Source: Oceanobacillus limi (GTDB lineage: Bacteria; Bacillota; Bacilli; Bacillales; Amphibacillaceae). From it: a stretch of 64,000 nucleotides of DNA. Both the position numbers and the translations under genes were made by a program. The notes under the pieces were generated by a model that made no database searches, was not told the DNA's origin, and saw nothing but the letters and a program-made list of their open reading frames with translations. Of the stretch, positions 17,741-26,311 are shown piece after piece. Positions within the stretch are counted from its first letter, which is position 1. The number at the start of each line of letters is the position of its first letter. The stretch lies in assembly GCF_900111445.1 (NCBI RefSeq), contig NZ_FOHE01000004.1, forward strand, positions 171,506 through 235,505. Reading direction: 5' to 3'.

Positions 17741-17793
17741 CAGGTGCCAGGCACCAACAAAAATCGACAAATGACGACAGGTGCCTGGCACCT
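17741..17793. repeat. Paired GGTGCC(A/T)GGCACC palindromic repeat
   Basis: Two 14-bp near-identical palindromes, AGGTGCCAGGCACC (17742-17755) and AGGTGCCTGGCACC (17779-17792), face each other across 23 bp and can also pair as one long hairpin. T-rich sequence follows on the plus strand. It lies just beyond the 3' end of the nitrate cluster (moeB). The same core occurs at three other places in the window. Confidence 0.85.
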
Positions 17794-17798
17794 TCTTT

Positions 17799-18812
17799 TT
17801 ATCCTATTAGTTGGTAATAGATTTTTTTTGCTTTTTCGATGGAGTTGGTTCCATGTATTAGTGTGCGACCATCGCGAAAGAATACGAGTCGATAATTTTG
17901 GTATTCAAGTGATAACAAAAATGGATTCGATTTCATATCACCTATATTTACGAATCGCTTTGCTAGACCGTCTAGATCAAACACTCCCCCTGCTCGTATT
18001 TGAACGGTTTCTCTTCCGCATAACACTTCCGTTTTTGTTTGGTTCTCATAATCAAGATATGGAAAGCTAGGTTCCATGCCACAGGATGGACAATTTTCTT
18101 TTTTAGCACGTTCAACATGAATCGTTTGATAATAGTTATTCCACAAATCAAAGGTTACAAGCTTAGAACGTAATGCTGCATCATCCTCTACTAATAGTTT
18201 CATCGCCTCCACTGTTTGGTGGGCAACAACCATTTGTACAGCTGGAGAAATGATACCTACCGAATCGCATGTAGCTCCTGATACTGGAACTGCGTTTAAT
18301 AAACAATATAAACATGGGGTTTGTTCAGGTAATATCGTATAGCTCATTCCCGTACTCCCAACACAAGAACCATAAATCCATGGAATGTGATGCTTTTGAA
18401 ACAAATCATTCATCACGAAACGAATGTCAAAATTATCTGTCGCATCAATAACGAGATCTACATTATGTAGTAATGGGGAAAGTGCATTGGCACTAGCATC
18501 GAATACATGCGCTTCAACTTCCACATCGGAATTGATTTCACGTAGTCTATTTTGTGCTGCAATTGCTTTTGGCATTCGCTCGTTTGCATCATACTCCGAA
18601 AATAATTGCTGACGTTGTAGGTTACTAGATTCTACATAATCTCGATCAATTATTGTTAATTTGCCGACACCAGCACGAACGAGCGCTTCTGCATTAGCTG
18701 TTCCGAGGGCACCACAACCTAATATTAGCACATGTTTTTGCTGAATTTTCTCTTGGCCTTGTTTACCTATTGGTCGAAATAAAACCTGACGTGAATACCG
18801 ATCATTAACCAT
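17799..18812 (-). CDS. moeB: Molybdopterin-synthase adenylyltransferase (MoeB/ThiF family)
   Basis: A 337-residue E1-like enzyme. The ATP-binding loop is LILGCGALGTANAEAL near residue 30 with Arg and Lys further on, the nucleotide-binding RQQLFSEYD follows, and a zinc site is made by CLYC and CPSC. A C-terminal extension of about 70 residues after the zinc site is a degenerate rhodanese-like tail, as in many MoeB proteins. It activates the C-terminus of MoaD for sulfur transfer in molybdenum cofactor synthesis. It is the last gene of the nitrate cluster, 14 bp after moaA, so its job is to supply cofactor to the reductase encoded upstream. Confidence 0.92.
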   Translation of the reverse strand: MVNDRYSRQVLFRPIGKQGQEKIQQKHVLILGCGALGTANAEALVRAGVGKLTIIDRDYVESSNLQRQQLFSEYDANERMPKAIAAQNRLREINSDVEVEAHVFDASANALSPLLHNVDLVIDATDNFDIRFVMNDLFQKHHIPWIYGSCVGSTGMSYTILPEQTPCLYCLLNAVPVSGATCDSVGIISPAVQMVVAHQTVEAMKLLVEDDAALRSKLVTFDLWNNYYQTIHVERAKKENCPSCGMEPSFPYLDYENQTKTEVLCGRETVQIRAGGVFDLDGLAKRFVNIGDMKSNPFLLSLEYQNYRLVFFRDGRTLIHGTNSIEKAKKIYYQLIG

Positions 18813-18826
18813 TACCCTCTTCCTTT

Positions 18827-19843
18827 CTATCCCCCAATATAAGACATTTCTATTTTTGGTTTATTTTTTGCCGTTTCAGCAGTTCGCTCGTCCGAGTATC
18901 GATCCCCTCTCGATTCCCATGTCGGAGAAAACGCTGCGGTTAACTCTTCATCTGATAGATTAGAACGAACTAATTCCTTAAGATCAAAGCCACCAGAGGC
19001 AAATAAACATGTATAAAACTTACCATCCGCAGAAATTCTACCTCGTGTACAAGTCGAACAAAAGGACTCTGAAACAGATGGAATAAAGCCAACTTCAGTA
19101 TCCGTCCCTACATATCGATAACGCTTGGCGACTTCACCGAGATAAGAAGGGTCAACAGCTTCTAAATCAAAATGCTGTGACAGCTGCTCAAAGATTTCCT
19201 TTTTCGTTATAACATGCTGAAAATCCCAACCATTCGATCGACCAACATCCATAAACTCGATAAAACGTAGTTGAATTTCTTGGTTCTTAAAGTACGTCGC
19301 CATTGGAATAATATCCTGATCATTTAACCCTTTTTTTACAACCATATTCATTTTTACCACTAGCCCTACTTCTTGAGCTTTTTGGATCCCCCGTAATACA
19401 CGTTCCGTACTTACCCCTACATCATTGATCGATTGAAACTTTCCGTCGTCCAATGAATCAAGGCTGACATTCACCCGTTTTAATCCAGCTTCTTTTAATG
19501 CCTTTGCTTGCCTTTCTAGCAACGAACCATTTGTTGTTACTCCAATATCCTCCAAACCATCGATCGCGACAAGTTTTTCGATTAGCTCTGGTAAATTTCT
19601 ACGCAATAATGGTTCCCCACCAGTTAATCGAATCTTTTTGACACCTAATCCAACAAAAATTTTGGCTAAACGTTCGATTTCCTCAAAGCTTAATAAATGA
19701 TCTTTTGGCATAAACTTAAAGTCCTTACCAAAAATCTCTTTCGGCATACAGTACGTACACCTGAAGTTACACCGGTCTGTCACAGATATCCGTAAATCCT
19801 GTAAAGGACGACCAAACTTATCAATTAATAAAAATTCTTTCAT
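18827..19843 (-). CDS. moaA: GTP 3',8-cyclase MoaA
   Basis: A 338-residue radical SAM enzyme. The N-terminal cluster motif is CNFRCTYC (Cys-x3-Cys-x2-Cys), the GGEP motif is at [11 protein letters not shown], and the second C-terminal cluster is built by [10 protein letters not shown] and the later Cys in [10 protein letters not shown]. The C-terminus ends in the functional Gly-Gly pair (SYIGG). It converts GTP to 3',8-cyclo-GTP, the first step of molybdopterin synthesis. Its place between the sensor kinase and moeB makes sense for a molybdoenzyme operon. Other moco genes are not in this window. Confidence 0.95.
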   Translation of the reverse strand: MKEFLLIDKFGRPLQDLRISVTDRCNFRCTYCMPKEIFGKDFKFMPKDHLLSFEEIERLAKIFVGLGVKKIRLTGGEPLLRRNLPELIEKLVAIDGLEDIGVTTNGSLLERQAKALKEAGLKRVNVSLDSLDDGKFQSINDVGVSTERVLRGIQKAQEVGLVVKMNMVVKKGLNDQDIIPMATYFKNQEIQLRFIEFMDVGRSNGWDFQHVITKKEIFEQLSQHFDLEAVDPSYLGEVAKRYRYVGTDTEVGFIPSVSESFCSTCTRGRISADGKFYTCLFASGGFDLKELVRSNLSDEELTAAFSPTWESRGDRYSDERTAETAKNKPKIEMSYIGG

Positions 19844-19884
19844 GGATTTCCTCTCCTACTAACCCTATTCATATCTGCGAGATA

Positions 19885-21597
19885 CTATAACGGAACTTCT
19901 AAGATAACGTAAGTTCCTTTCCCTGGAGTAGATTTGATTTGCAATTCTCCATCTACTGAACGAGCTCTTTCTTCCATACTAATCAATCCAACGCCAGAGT
20001 CCAATTTGTCTTCATCAAATCCAATACCTTTGTCTTCAATCGTTACCCTTACAATCCCTTCCATTTCCCTAATGACAACGGAGGCTTGATCTGTTTTTGC
20101 ATACTTTCTTACATTCGTAAGCGACTCTTGAATAATACGATAAATCGTTATTTCCGTATTGTTATGAAGCCTTTGAGTCAGCGAACAGTCAAATAAAACA
20201 TCAATATGATAATTCTCAGAAAAACGCTTCAAAAACGAACGAATTGCAGGAATTAATCCTAAATCATCCAAAACAGACGGGCGAAGTTCCCAAGAGAAGT
20301 CTCGAACCTCCTGTATTAGGTCGGTGGTTTCTTCAAGCATTTGTTCAACCAAAGGATGATCTAATTCTGCACTTAATCGATTAATGGTGATTAAATGACT
20401 GTATAAATTTTGGCCAATACCATCATGTATTTCTCTTGATAACTTTTTCCGTTGCTCTTCCTGTACATTGATAATCCTTGTTAATGTATGTTTCAACTCT
20501 TCTTCCACGCGTTTTCGTTTCGTAACTTCAGAACGAATCGCAAGATATTGATATGGTTTCCTCTTTTCATCTAAAAAAGGGACAATCGTTGTATCTACCC
20601 AATAATACGTTCCATCTTTAGCCTTATTTCTTATTTCACCTTTCCAAACGTTTCCTGTTCCAATCGTTTTCCATAAGTCTTTAAAGAAGGACCTTGGATG
20701 ATAACCAGAATTAATAATAGCGTGCGTATTACCAATTAATTCTTCTCTTGAAAACTTCGAAATCTGTACAAATCTATCGTTTGCATAGGTAATCCTGCCT
20801 CGTTTATCCGTAATCGCAACGATCGATGATTCGTCGAGGGCCAATTTCAAATCAACGAGCTCTTGCATGGACTTTTCAAGTTCTTCCACGACACGCTTGT
20901 GTTCTGTAATTTCATTACGAATTGCAAGATACTGATGTGGTTTTCCTTGATCATTAAGAAACGGAACAATCGTTGTATCTACCCAATAATACGTTCCATC
21001 CTTTGCTTTATTTTTTATCTCACCCCTCCAAATTTTCCCGTTCGCAATCGTTCGCCATAAATTACGAATAAATTCCTTCGAGTGGTGACCGGAATTAATA
21101 ATTCGGTGGTCTTCGCCAATCAATTCCTCTTTTGTGTATTTAGAAATCTGACAAAATTTATCATTAACATACTTTATTTTCCCTGTTTGATCCGTTATTG
21201 CTACAATAGTAGATTCATCCAGTGCATATTTAATATCTAACATTTCCTTTACAATCTTTTGAGGTTCCATATCGGTCATAGAGTGATTATTCGTATTTTT
21301 ATGTAGAGTAAGAAGTTCGAATTCGTTGCCGTTTAGGGTGAATTGATTTTTTCGTAGGAATAAAGGAAACTGGTCTCCGTTAGCATCTCTACCGTAGTGC
21401 TGGATCACATTTCCTGGATGGATTGTAGAAATATCTAGGTTAGGAATTACTTGAGTTAACAACATACCCGATTCCACGTTATCTAGTTGAAACAATTGGC
21501 ATGCTTGCCCACTTATAGACTGTATAATCCCTTTTGAATCAACTACAATAGTAGCTTCCCCTTCATTCAATTGGTTATTTCTTTCTGGACTTTTCAT
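19885..21597 (-). CDS. nreB: PAS-PAS-PAS sensor histidine kinase, NreB-like
   Basis: A soluble kinase of about 570 residues. A divergent N-terminal PAS (residues 10-95) is followed by two nearly identical PAS/PAC units, both with ALDES(T/S)IVAITD near the start and the segment NKAKDGTYYWVDTTIVPFL, then a HisKA_3 domain (phospho-His in REIHDGIGQN) and a HATPase with DKGIGFDED. No membrane segment is present, so it senses an intracellular signal. Staphylococcal NreB senses oxygen through a four-Cys Fe-S PAS; only scattered single Cys are seen here, so the sensing chemistry probably differs. ATG 21597 is chosen behind AAAGGAG; the longer frame would overlap the nreA-like gene. Confidence 0.85.
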   Translation of the reverse strand: MKSPERNNQLNEGEATIVVDSKGIIQSISGQACQLFQLDNVESGMLLTQVIPNLDISTIHPGNVIQHYGRDANGDQFPLFLRKNQFTLNGNEFELLTLHKNTNNHSMTDMEPQKIVKEMLDIKYALDESTIVAITDQTGKIKYVNDKFCQISKYTKEELIGEDHRIINSGHHSKEFIRNLWRTIANGKIWRGEIKNKAKDGTYYWVDTTIVPFLNDQGKPHQYLAIRNEITEHKRVVEELEKSMQELVDLKLALDESSIVAITDKRGRITYANDRFVQISKFSREELIGNTHAIINSGYHPRSFFKDLWKTIGTGNVWKGEIRNKAKDGTYYWVDTTIVPFLDEKRKPYQYLAIRSEVTKRKRVEEELKHTLTRIINVQEEQRKKLSREIHDGIGQNLYSHLITINRLSAELDHPLVEQMLEETTDLIQEVRDFSWELRPSVLDDLGLIPAIRSFLKRFSENYHIDVLFDCSLTQRLHNNTEITIYRIIQESLTNVRKYAKTDQASVVIREMEGIVRVTIEDKGIGFDEDKLDSGVGLISMEERARSVDGELQIKSTPGKGTYVILEVPL

Positions 21598-21616
21598 AGA
21601 GTATGGCTTCTCCTTT

Positions 21617-22075
21617 CTATTCAGAAAAATATAAAGGTAACAAAGCCTCAATTTGACGTGCTGTTTGTTTTACCTTGTCGTAGTCAGTCTCTATCAAACG
21701 GTAAGGAGTACGGAATCCAATTAATAGAACTCCTTCTGGCATCCCCTTCCATAAAATTGGCGTAGCAAACGCTGTCGTGAGCTTCTCTGCTAACATAATT
21801 GGGTAATCTGTGGATTTTCCATCAATGTTTAATGGAAAGTCTTCTATTTCCATCCATCGATTTGTTAAAATCACTTTGCCAGCAATCCCTTTTCCGTATC
21901 GAACTGTAATATACTTATATTTCTCATTTCGATTTCCACTCGCAAATGGCCAGGTTATGTCTAATCCAGATTGCTTTTTTAAAGCAATCCCAGAAAAGTC
22001 TGCCGGTATACTTTCTCTTAATTCCTTACATTTCAACAAAAACGCTTTTTCGACAGATTCAGAACTACATTCCAT
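21617..22075 (-). CDS. nreA: GAF domain protein, NreA-like nitrate receptor
   Basis: A GAF-domain protein of about 152 residues. It is placed, as in staphylococcal nre systems, with an NreB-type kinase and an NreC-type regulator, and the C-terminal part (GVLLIGFRTPYRLIETD) fits NreA. In Staphylococcus carnosus, NreA binds nitrate and restrains the NreB kinase. The start is taken as ATG 22075 (AAAGGG 10 bp upstream), overlapping the end of the regulator gene by 11 bp; TTG 22081 is less likely. Specific nitrate contacts cannot be judged by eye. Confidence 0.8.
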   Translation of the reverse strand: MECSSESVEKAFLLKCKELRESIPADFSGIALKKQSGLDITWPFASGNRNEKYKYITVRYGKGIAGKVILTNRWMEIEDFPLNIDGKSTDYPIMLAEKLTTAFATPILWKGMPEGVLLIGFRTPYRLIETDYDKVKQTARQIEALLPLYFSE

Positions 22076-22718
22076 AACCAAGCAGCCCTTTCTTTAATGC
22101 ATAAGAAACCAGCTCTGGTCTTGTTTTCATCTGAAGCTTTTCCATCAAATTACTTTTGTGGGATTCAACCGTTTTCACACTAATCACAAGCTTTTCTCCA
22201 ATTTCTTTATTGGAATACCCTTTCGCAATTAAAGTTAATACTTCCTTCTCGCGATCTGAAAGTAGCTGGTATCGGTCTGAGCCATCTTGCTTAATATTAT
22301 CAAGATACTCGTCCATTAAACGTTTGGTTGCTGCTGGATGGAGATAAGCATTCCCTTTACAAACCGATTTTATTGCTTCGATCAGCTCTTGATGTGGTGC
22401 ACTTTTCAATACACAGCCTGATGCACCTGCTTGGATCGCACGGAATAAATATTCTTCATCATCATGCATTGTCAATATTAATATCGAAGTGTCTGGTAAT
22501 TGCTTTTTCAATTCTGAAGTTGCCGATAACCCATCTTTTCCATGTGGCATACTTAAATCCATTAACACGACATCTGGTTTTGTTTCTAATGCTTTCTCAA
22601 TTCCTTCATTGCCTTCAGAAGCTTCTCCTACGACTTCCATCTCAGGTACATTATTTAATAATACACTTAACCCCATTCGAACTACTGCGTGATCATCCAC
22701 TAACAAAACCTTTATCAC
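22065..22718 (-). CDS. nreC: NarL/NreC-type response regulator
   Basis: A 217-residue regulator. The receiver domain has Asp-Asp at residues 8-9 (LLVDDHAVV), the phospho-acceptor in VVLMDLSMP, and the Lys in CVLKSAP. The C-terminal LuxR-type helix-turn-helix is LSDREKEVLTLIAKGYSNKEIG with VKTVESHKSNLMEKL. The start is GTG behind GGGGGG. It is the only response regulator in the cluster although there are two kinases. It probably activates the operon through the two palindromes upstream of 30107. In staphylococci, NreC turns on nitrate and nitrite reduction without oxygen. Confidence 0.92.
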   Translation of the reverse strand: MIKVLLVDDHAVVRMGLSVLLNNVPEMEVVGEASEGNEGIEKALETKPDVVLMDLSMPHGKDGLSATSELKKQLPDTSILILTMHDDEEYLFRAIQAGASGCVLKSAPHQELIEAIKSVCKGNAYLHPAATKRLMDEYLDNIKQDGSDRYQLLSDREKEVLTLIAKGYSNKEIGEKLVISVKTVESHKSNLMEKLQMKTRPELVSYALKKGLLGYGM

Positions 22719-22803
22719 GTTATCCCCCCTATTTTAGAAAACTCGATACTCACCTAAGCCTTTAGCGAATACTGACGTTGTACTAATGCAGGATTGAAGC
22801 GAT

Positions 22804-23472
22804 TTATCCCTTCCCAATTGTCAAAAACGGCATGATAAGTGAAACTGCCGTCCCCTTATCCAATTCAGACGTTAAAAGAAAATCACCACCAACAAACTCC
22901 ATTCGGTGCTTCATGGCAGCAAGTCCTTTTAAATCATTATTTTCCTTTACTTCTTGGACATTAAAACCTTTTCCATTATCTATAATATCTATTTTCAATG
23001 ATTTTTCGCCCCATGTAAAACGAAAGGTCGCTTCATCTACATCTGCATGCTTGGCTATATTTATTAACGCTTCCTGACAAGATCTGAAAATACTTAAACT
23101 GCAAGACTCCTCAATCGGTTTCTCCTCCCCTTCATATACAATGTGAATCTGTATTCCAAAGGTGGAGGAGAATAATTTGATATAGCTTTTTAGTGCAGCA
23201 AAAAGCCCTAAATTCGATAGGGTATTTGGGTAAAGCTCAACGGATAGAAATCGAATCTCTTGTATGGTTCGATTCATCAGTGCAGATAAATCTTTTGCAT
23301 AATTTTTCATGACCGGGTCTTCCATTAAAGTTTGTAAATACTCTAACCCCGTATACAAACTAAAAAGGTTTTGACCTACTCCTTCATGAAGCTCTATAGC
23401 GATACGTTTTAATTCTTCTTCCTGCGATTGAATGATATACGTACTTGCATCTTTTATGCTTTTTATTTCCAT
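22804..23472 (-). CDS. Minimal histidine kinase without sensor domain
   Basis: A 222-residue protein consisting almost only of a HisKA_3 dimerisation/phosphotransfer domain (RIAIELHEGVGQNLFSLY, His present) and a HATPase domain (DIIDNGKGFNV, then the G2-type loop near LKGLAAMKHR). No PAS, GAF or membrane segment is present. It lies between the NarK-PAS fusion and the response regulator on the same strand. I infer that it may take its input from another protein, such as the PAS domain on NarK, and share NreC with the NreB-like kinase. AAAGGCGG precedes the start at 6 bp. Confidence 0.85.
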   Translation of the reverse strand: MEIKSIKDASTYIIQSQEEELKRIAIELHEGVGQNLFSLYTGLEYLQTLMEDPVMKNYAKDLSALMNRTIQEIRFLSVELYPNTLSNLGLFAALKSYIKLFSSTFGIQIHIVYEGEEKPIEESCSLSIFRSCQEALINIAKHADVDEATFRFTWGEKSLKIDIIDNGKGFNVQEVKENNDLKGLAAMKHRMEFVGGDFLLTSELDKGTAVSLIMPFLTIGKG

Positions 23473-23525
23473 TTCTATCCGCCTTTAACTTAAGAGTAAT
23501 TTTGCTCATTTAGTGGCAATACCCT

Positions 23526-25016
23526 TTATTTTTCCGATATTTCACTAAACACACCTGCATAGCGCATTACTTCACCTGATTCATCTTTTATGGCATTGAT
23601 CGTAAGCCACTCCAAAAAGTACTCCCCATTCTTACGCTTGTTCCAAATCTCACCTTGCCAAAATCCTTCTTTATCTAAACGTTCCCACATCTTATCGTAA
23701 AATTCATTTGTATGTTTATTTGAACTTAGCATATTGGGATTATTACCGATTGTTTCTTTTTGCGTATAACCTGTAAGCTTCGTGAAAGCTGGGTTTACGG
23801 TAATAATTTTCCCTTTATTATCTGTAACCATCATTCCTAATGGAGTATTTTTTAATACTTGATCAGATAAAGCTAGCTTATCATGGTAATACATCCAAAT
23901 GACGATGACGAGACTTGCGAGTGCAATTTGAGACAATGCCATAAACCCAATGGCATAATGTCCAGTTAAACTGTATAAACTTGTTAAAATTAAAGGTGGG
24001 AAAAATCCTCCCAATCCTCCCATTGCTGCAACAATTCCATTCGCAATACCCGCTTGCTTTTGGAAGTACATTGGTACCAGCTTAAATATAACACCATTTC
24101 CAATTCCACCACCAATAGCGATCGTCAAACAACCAACCGTGTACAACCCAATGGAAGGGGCGAACGATAACAATAATGCTGCAACAGTAAATCCAGCAAA
24201 CACGTACATTAATATAATAAGAGACTGAAAACGGTCTGCAAGCCATCCTCCAACTGGACGTAAAAATGTAGTCAATGCAATAAAGCCAGCAGTTCTAAGT
24301 CCTGCATCAACCTGATCTAAGCCAAAGTGATCAACAAGAAAATTTGGAAGATATACGGTAAACGCAACAAAGGAGCCAAAAGTTATAAAATAAAACAAGC
24401 TAAATAACCAAAGCTTTTCATTGCGATAAACGCTTTTAATTTGTTTTAGTAATGGTGTATTCACCTTAACTTCTTTTTTATCACCAAAGAAAAAGTTAGC
24501 AAGTATAAATATTCCTAATAGACCCATATACAATTGGACCGTAAATGACCAACCAAACTTACCAGCAATTACCGGTGCTGCAAACGCCGTAATTGCCGTC
24601 CCAATATTACCGGCTCCATAGATCCCATTAACAAAACCGTGTCGTTCCTTTTCATAGTATTTCGGTAATGACGTAACTCCAACCGAAAACACTGCACCAC
24701 CAATTCCGAGGAATAAACCTCCAATTAACAGGTCTGCTAGAGAATCTGCAACACTTATGAAATAAACAGGAAACAACAAGACTAAGAAACTAATCATAAA
24801 TAGAACTCTAGCTCCGAAGAGATTCGTTAAATACCCCATCGGAATCCGAAGTAATGAACCTAATATTACAGGTACAGCCGTTACCCACGCTGCTTCCTGT
24901 GCGGTAATTTGAATATCTTCTGTTATAAAAGATAACAGCGAAGACAAAATCACCCATACCATAAACCCAACAACTAAATTCATGGTTTGTAACGGCAGTT
25001 GAGCTTTTTTATTCAT
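23526..25016 (-). CDS. narK: NarK-type nitrate/nitrite transporter fused to a PAS domain
   Basis: A 496-residue fusion. Residues 1 to about 380 form a 12-segment major facilitator of the NarK/NasA class, with the nitrate-signature glycine-rich segments AGNIGTAITAFAAP and AIGGGIGNGVIFKLVPMYF and a later AMGGLGGFFPP. Residues about 385-496 form a cytoplasmic PAS domain with PAC (MMVTDNKGKIITVNPAF, then GYTQKETIGNNPN and EGFWQGEIWNKRKNGEYF). The transporter imports nitrate and/or exports nitrite. A C-terminal PAS could report transport or redox state to a kinase. The start abuts the stop of the preceding gene. Confidence 0.9.
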   Translation of the reverse strand: MNKKAQLPLQTMNLVVGFMVWVILSSLLSFITEDIQITAQEAAWVTAVPVILGSLLRIPMGYLTNLFGARVLFMISFLVLLFPVYFISVADSLADLLIGGLFLGIGGAVFSVGVTSLPKYYEKERHGFVNGIYGAGNIGTAITAFAAPVIAGKFGWSFTVQLYMGLLGIFILANFFFGDKKEVKVNTPLLKQIKSVYRNEKLWLFSLFYFITFGSFVAFTVYLPNFLVDHFGLDQVDAGLRTAGFIALTTFLRPVGGWLADRFQSLIILMYVFAGFTVAALLLSFAPSIGLYTVGCLTIAIGGGIGNGVIFKLVPMYFQKQAGIANGIVAAMGGLGGFFPPLILTSLYSLTGHYAIGFMALSQIALASLVIVIWMYYHDKLALSDQVLKNTPLGMMVTDNKGKIITVNPAFTKLTGYTQKETIGNNPNMLSSNKHTNEFYDKMWERLDKEGFWQGEIWNKRKNGEYFLEWLTINAIKDESGEVMRYAGVFSEISEK

Positions 25017-25289
25017 CTACTTTCCCTCACTTCTAATCACATAATAAAGTGATGCCGATTCATCAAATGCTTTCCATTCCGTTTCTCTTTGTACAACAGA
25101 ACTACTAAAAGGGACTGCAACAAAGAAACGTTTGTCAAAATAAATACGAAGATGTGTTGCATCTGGACAAGGCTCTACCTTACGTATTTTTCTTTTAATC
25201 CAAGGTGCTCGATCTTCATCATCTCTACCATGGATACATACTTCTACAGATGAAGCGATGAATTTTTCTAAATCTTCCGCTTTAACCAC
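25017..25289 (-). CDS. Hypothetical protein in nitrate cluster (90 aa)
   Basis: A small soluble protein of 90 residues, beginning VVKAEDLEKFIASSV and ending SLYYVIRSEGK, with two Cys (VCIHGRD and EPCPDATH). I set the start at GTG 25289, which overlaps the TAA of the upstream gene (GTGGTTAA) and has GAGAGGG upstream. The longer frame from 25367 would overlap that gene by 86 bp and lacks a ribosome binding site. No family is recognised. Its location between the redox subunits and NarK suggests an accessory role in assembly or activity of the reductase. Confidence 0.65.
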   Translation of the reverse strand: MVKAEDLEKFIASSVEVCIHGRDDEDRAPWIKRKIRKVEPCPDATHLRIYFDKRFFVAVPFSSSVVQRETEWKAFDESASLYYVIRSEGK

Positions 25290-25590
25290 TTTTGCAACAC
25301 CCTCTCGAAACTGGCAGAACTTGCAATTGATATCCTTGTAAACTATTCCAAAAGCCTTCCTCAGCATTACTTTCTAAGTAATCAATCACTTCATCTTCCG
25401 TTTGCCATTTACTAATGCCCTTTACTTCAGCAACGATAATCTCTAATCCATTTTCTACTTTTTTATTCAAATACCAGTGGAGGCGACGCTCATGTTTAAA
25501 AAGCCCTTCGAAGGTAGACTCAATTTTATTGGATAAGTTCCCTGTTTCTTTTTCTACAAAGCAAAAATCCAAAAATGTCTCACTTAGCAT
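25282..25590 (-). CDS. Hypothetical protein in nitrate cluster (102 aa)
   Basis: A 102-residue acidic soluble protein (MLSETFLDFCFVEKETGN at the start, ending LQVLPVSRGCCKSG with a Cys-Cys pair). The start is placed at ATG 25590, 8 bp after AAAGGAGG and overlapping the stop of the 2-TM gene; ATG 25596 sits too close to that site. It is translationally coupled to the genes on either side. The family is not recognised, and it does not look like a NarJ/TorD chaperone. It may be a maturation or regulatory partner of the reductase. Confidence 0.65.
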   Translation of the reverse strand: MLSETFLDFCFVEKETGNLSNKIESTFEGLFKHERRLHWYLNKKVENGLEIIVAEVKGISKWQTEDEVIDYLESNAEEGFWNSLQGYQLQVLPVSRGCCKSG

Positions 25591-25786
25591 TGTCATCGCC
25601 TCCTTTGTGAATCTCTTTCCGGTAAATCATAATTGCTATAGGAAATAAAATAAGGTTAATGCCCATGTATAAAAGGACGAGTTCATAATTTTGATACTTA
25701 AATTGGTGAACCAGTAATTGCAAGAATACAATATTTAATGCTAATACAATACATAATCCAATAACCCCGACATAACTACGCTTCAT
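25580..25786 (-). CDS. Small two-helix membrane protein in nitrate cluster
   Basis: A 68-residue protein with two hydrophobic helices (about residues 5-27 and 36-55) joined by a short polar turn, and a charged C-terminus (RKEIHKGGDDNAK). It overlaps the Rieske gene by 11 bp and the next gene by 11 bp, so all three are translationally coupled. It is probably a small structural subunit or anchor of the membrane-bound complex. No heme-ligand pattern is convincing. Function is inferred from position only. Confidence 0.7.
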   Translation of the reverse strand: MKRSYVGVIGLCIVLALNIVFLQLLVHQFKYQNYELVLLYMGINLILFPIAIMIYRKEIHKGGDDNAK

Positions 25787-26300
25787 AACGCTTCACCCTT
25801 ACTGCATAAATGGATCCATCATGAATCTCAACAACAATTTCCGGTAAAGGTCTTCTTGGTGGACCTGCTGTAGGCGCTCCTGTATTCGCATCAAAAATTC
25901 CGTGGTGACATGGACAAACCATTTCCTGGTCTTCTTTCACCCAATAAACTGGACATTGTAAATGCGTACAAGCATTTTGATACGCGACATATTTATTTTC
26001 TTCTAGCCTAATTAATACTGCACTATCATGTTCACTAGGAAAGTGAAATTCAACGGAATCACCGACTGCAACATCTTTGACATTTGCAATTTTTTGATGA
26101 GGATACTCCTTATCCGCCAACCCCATAAGTTCTTTAGCCGCAATTGCTCCCCATGGTAGAGAAGCAATCGCAAACACACCCGCAGAGCCTACAAGTGTTT
26201 TCATAAACCCACGTCGGTCTAATGTTCGTTCATTATTTTTATGAATATTATTCGTATAATTATCGTCCTTAATCGGAACTTTATTATTTCGATCTGCCAT
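25776..26300 (-). CDS. Tat-exported Rieske [2Fe-2S] protein
   Basis: A 174-residue Rieske protein. A twin-arginine signal (RRGFMK at residues 29-34, followed by a hydrophobic stretch with GVFAIASLPWGA) marks export of the folded protein, probably remaining membrane-anchored. The cluster ligands are intact: CTHLQC and CPCHHGIF, i.e. CxH...CxxH with the two extra Cys of the bc-type disulfide. The start is ATG 26300 behind TAGGAGGA; the longer frame lacks a ribosome binding site. It would carry electrons on the outer face of the membrane, which is unusual beside a cytoplasmic nitrate reductase. Haloarchaeal nar operons also include a Rieske gene. Confidence 0.92.
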   Translation of the reverse strand: MADRNNKVPIKDDNYTNNIHKNNERTLDRRGFMKTLVGSAGVFAIASLPWGAIAAKELMGLADKEYPHQKIANVKDVAVGDSVEFHFPSEHDSAVLIRLEENKYVAYQNACTHLQCPVYWVKEDQEMVCPCHHGIFDANTGAPTAGPPRRPLPEIVVEIHDGSIYAVRVKRYEA

Positions 26301-26311
26301 CGTATATCCTC

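Noticed and set aside
25290..25367. N-terminal extension of the 90-residue nitrate-cluster protein
   Set aside because: The extension overlaps the upstream gene by 86 bp and has no ribosome binding site; the GTG at 25289 has the GTGGTTAA coupling signal.
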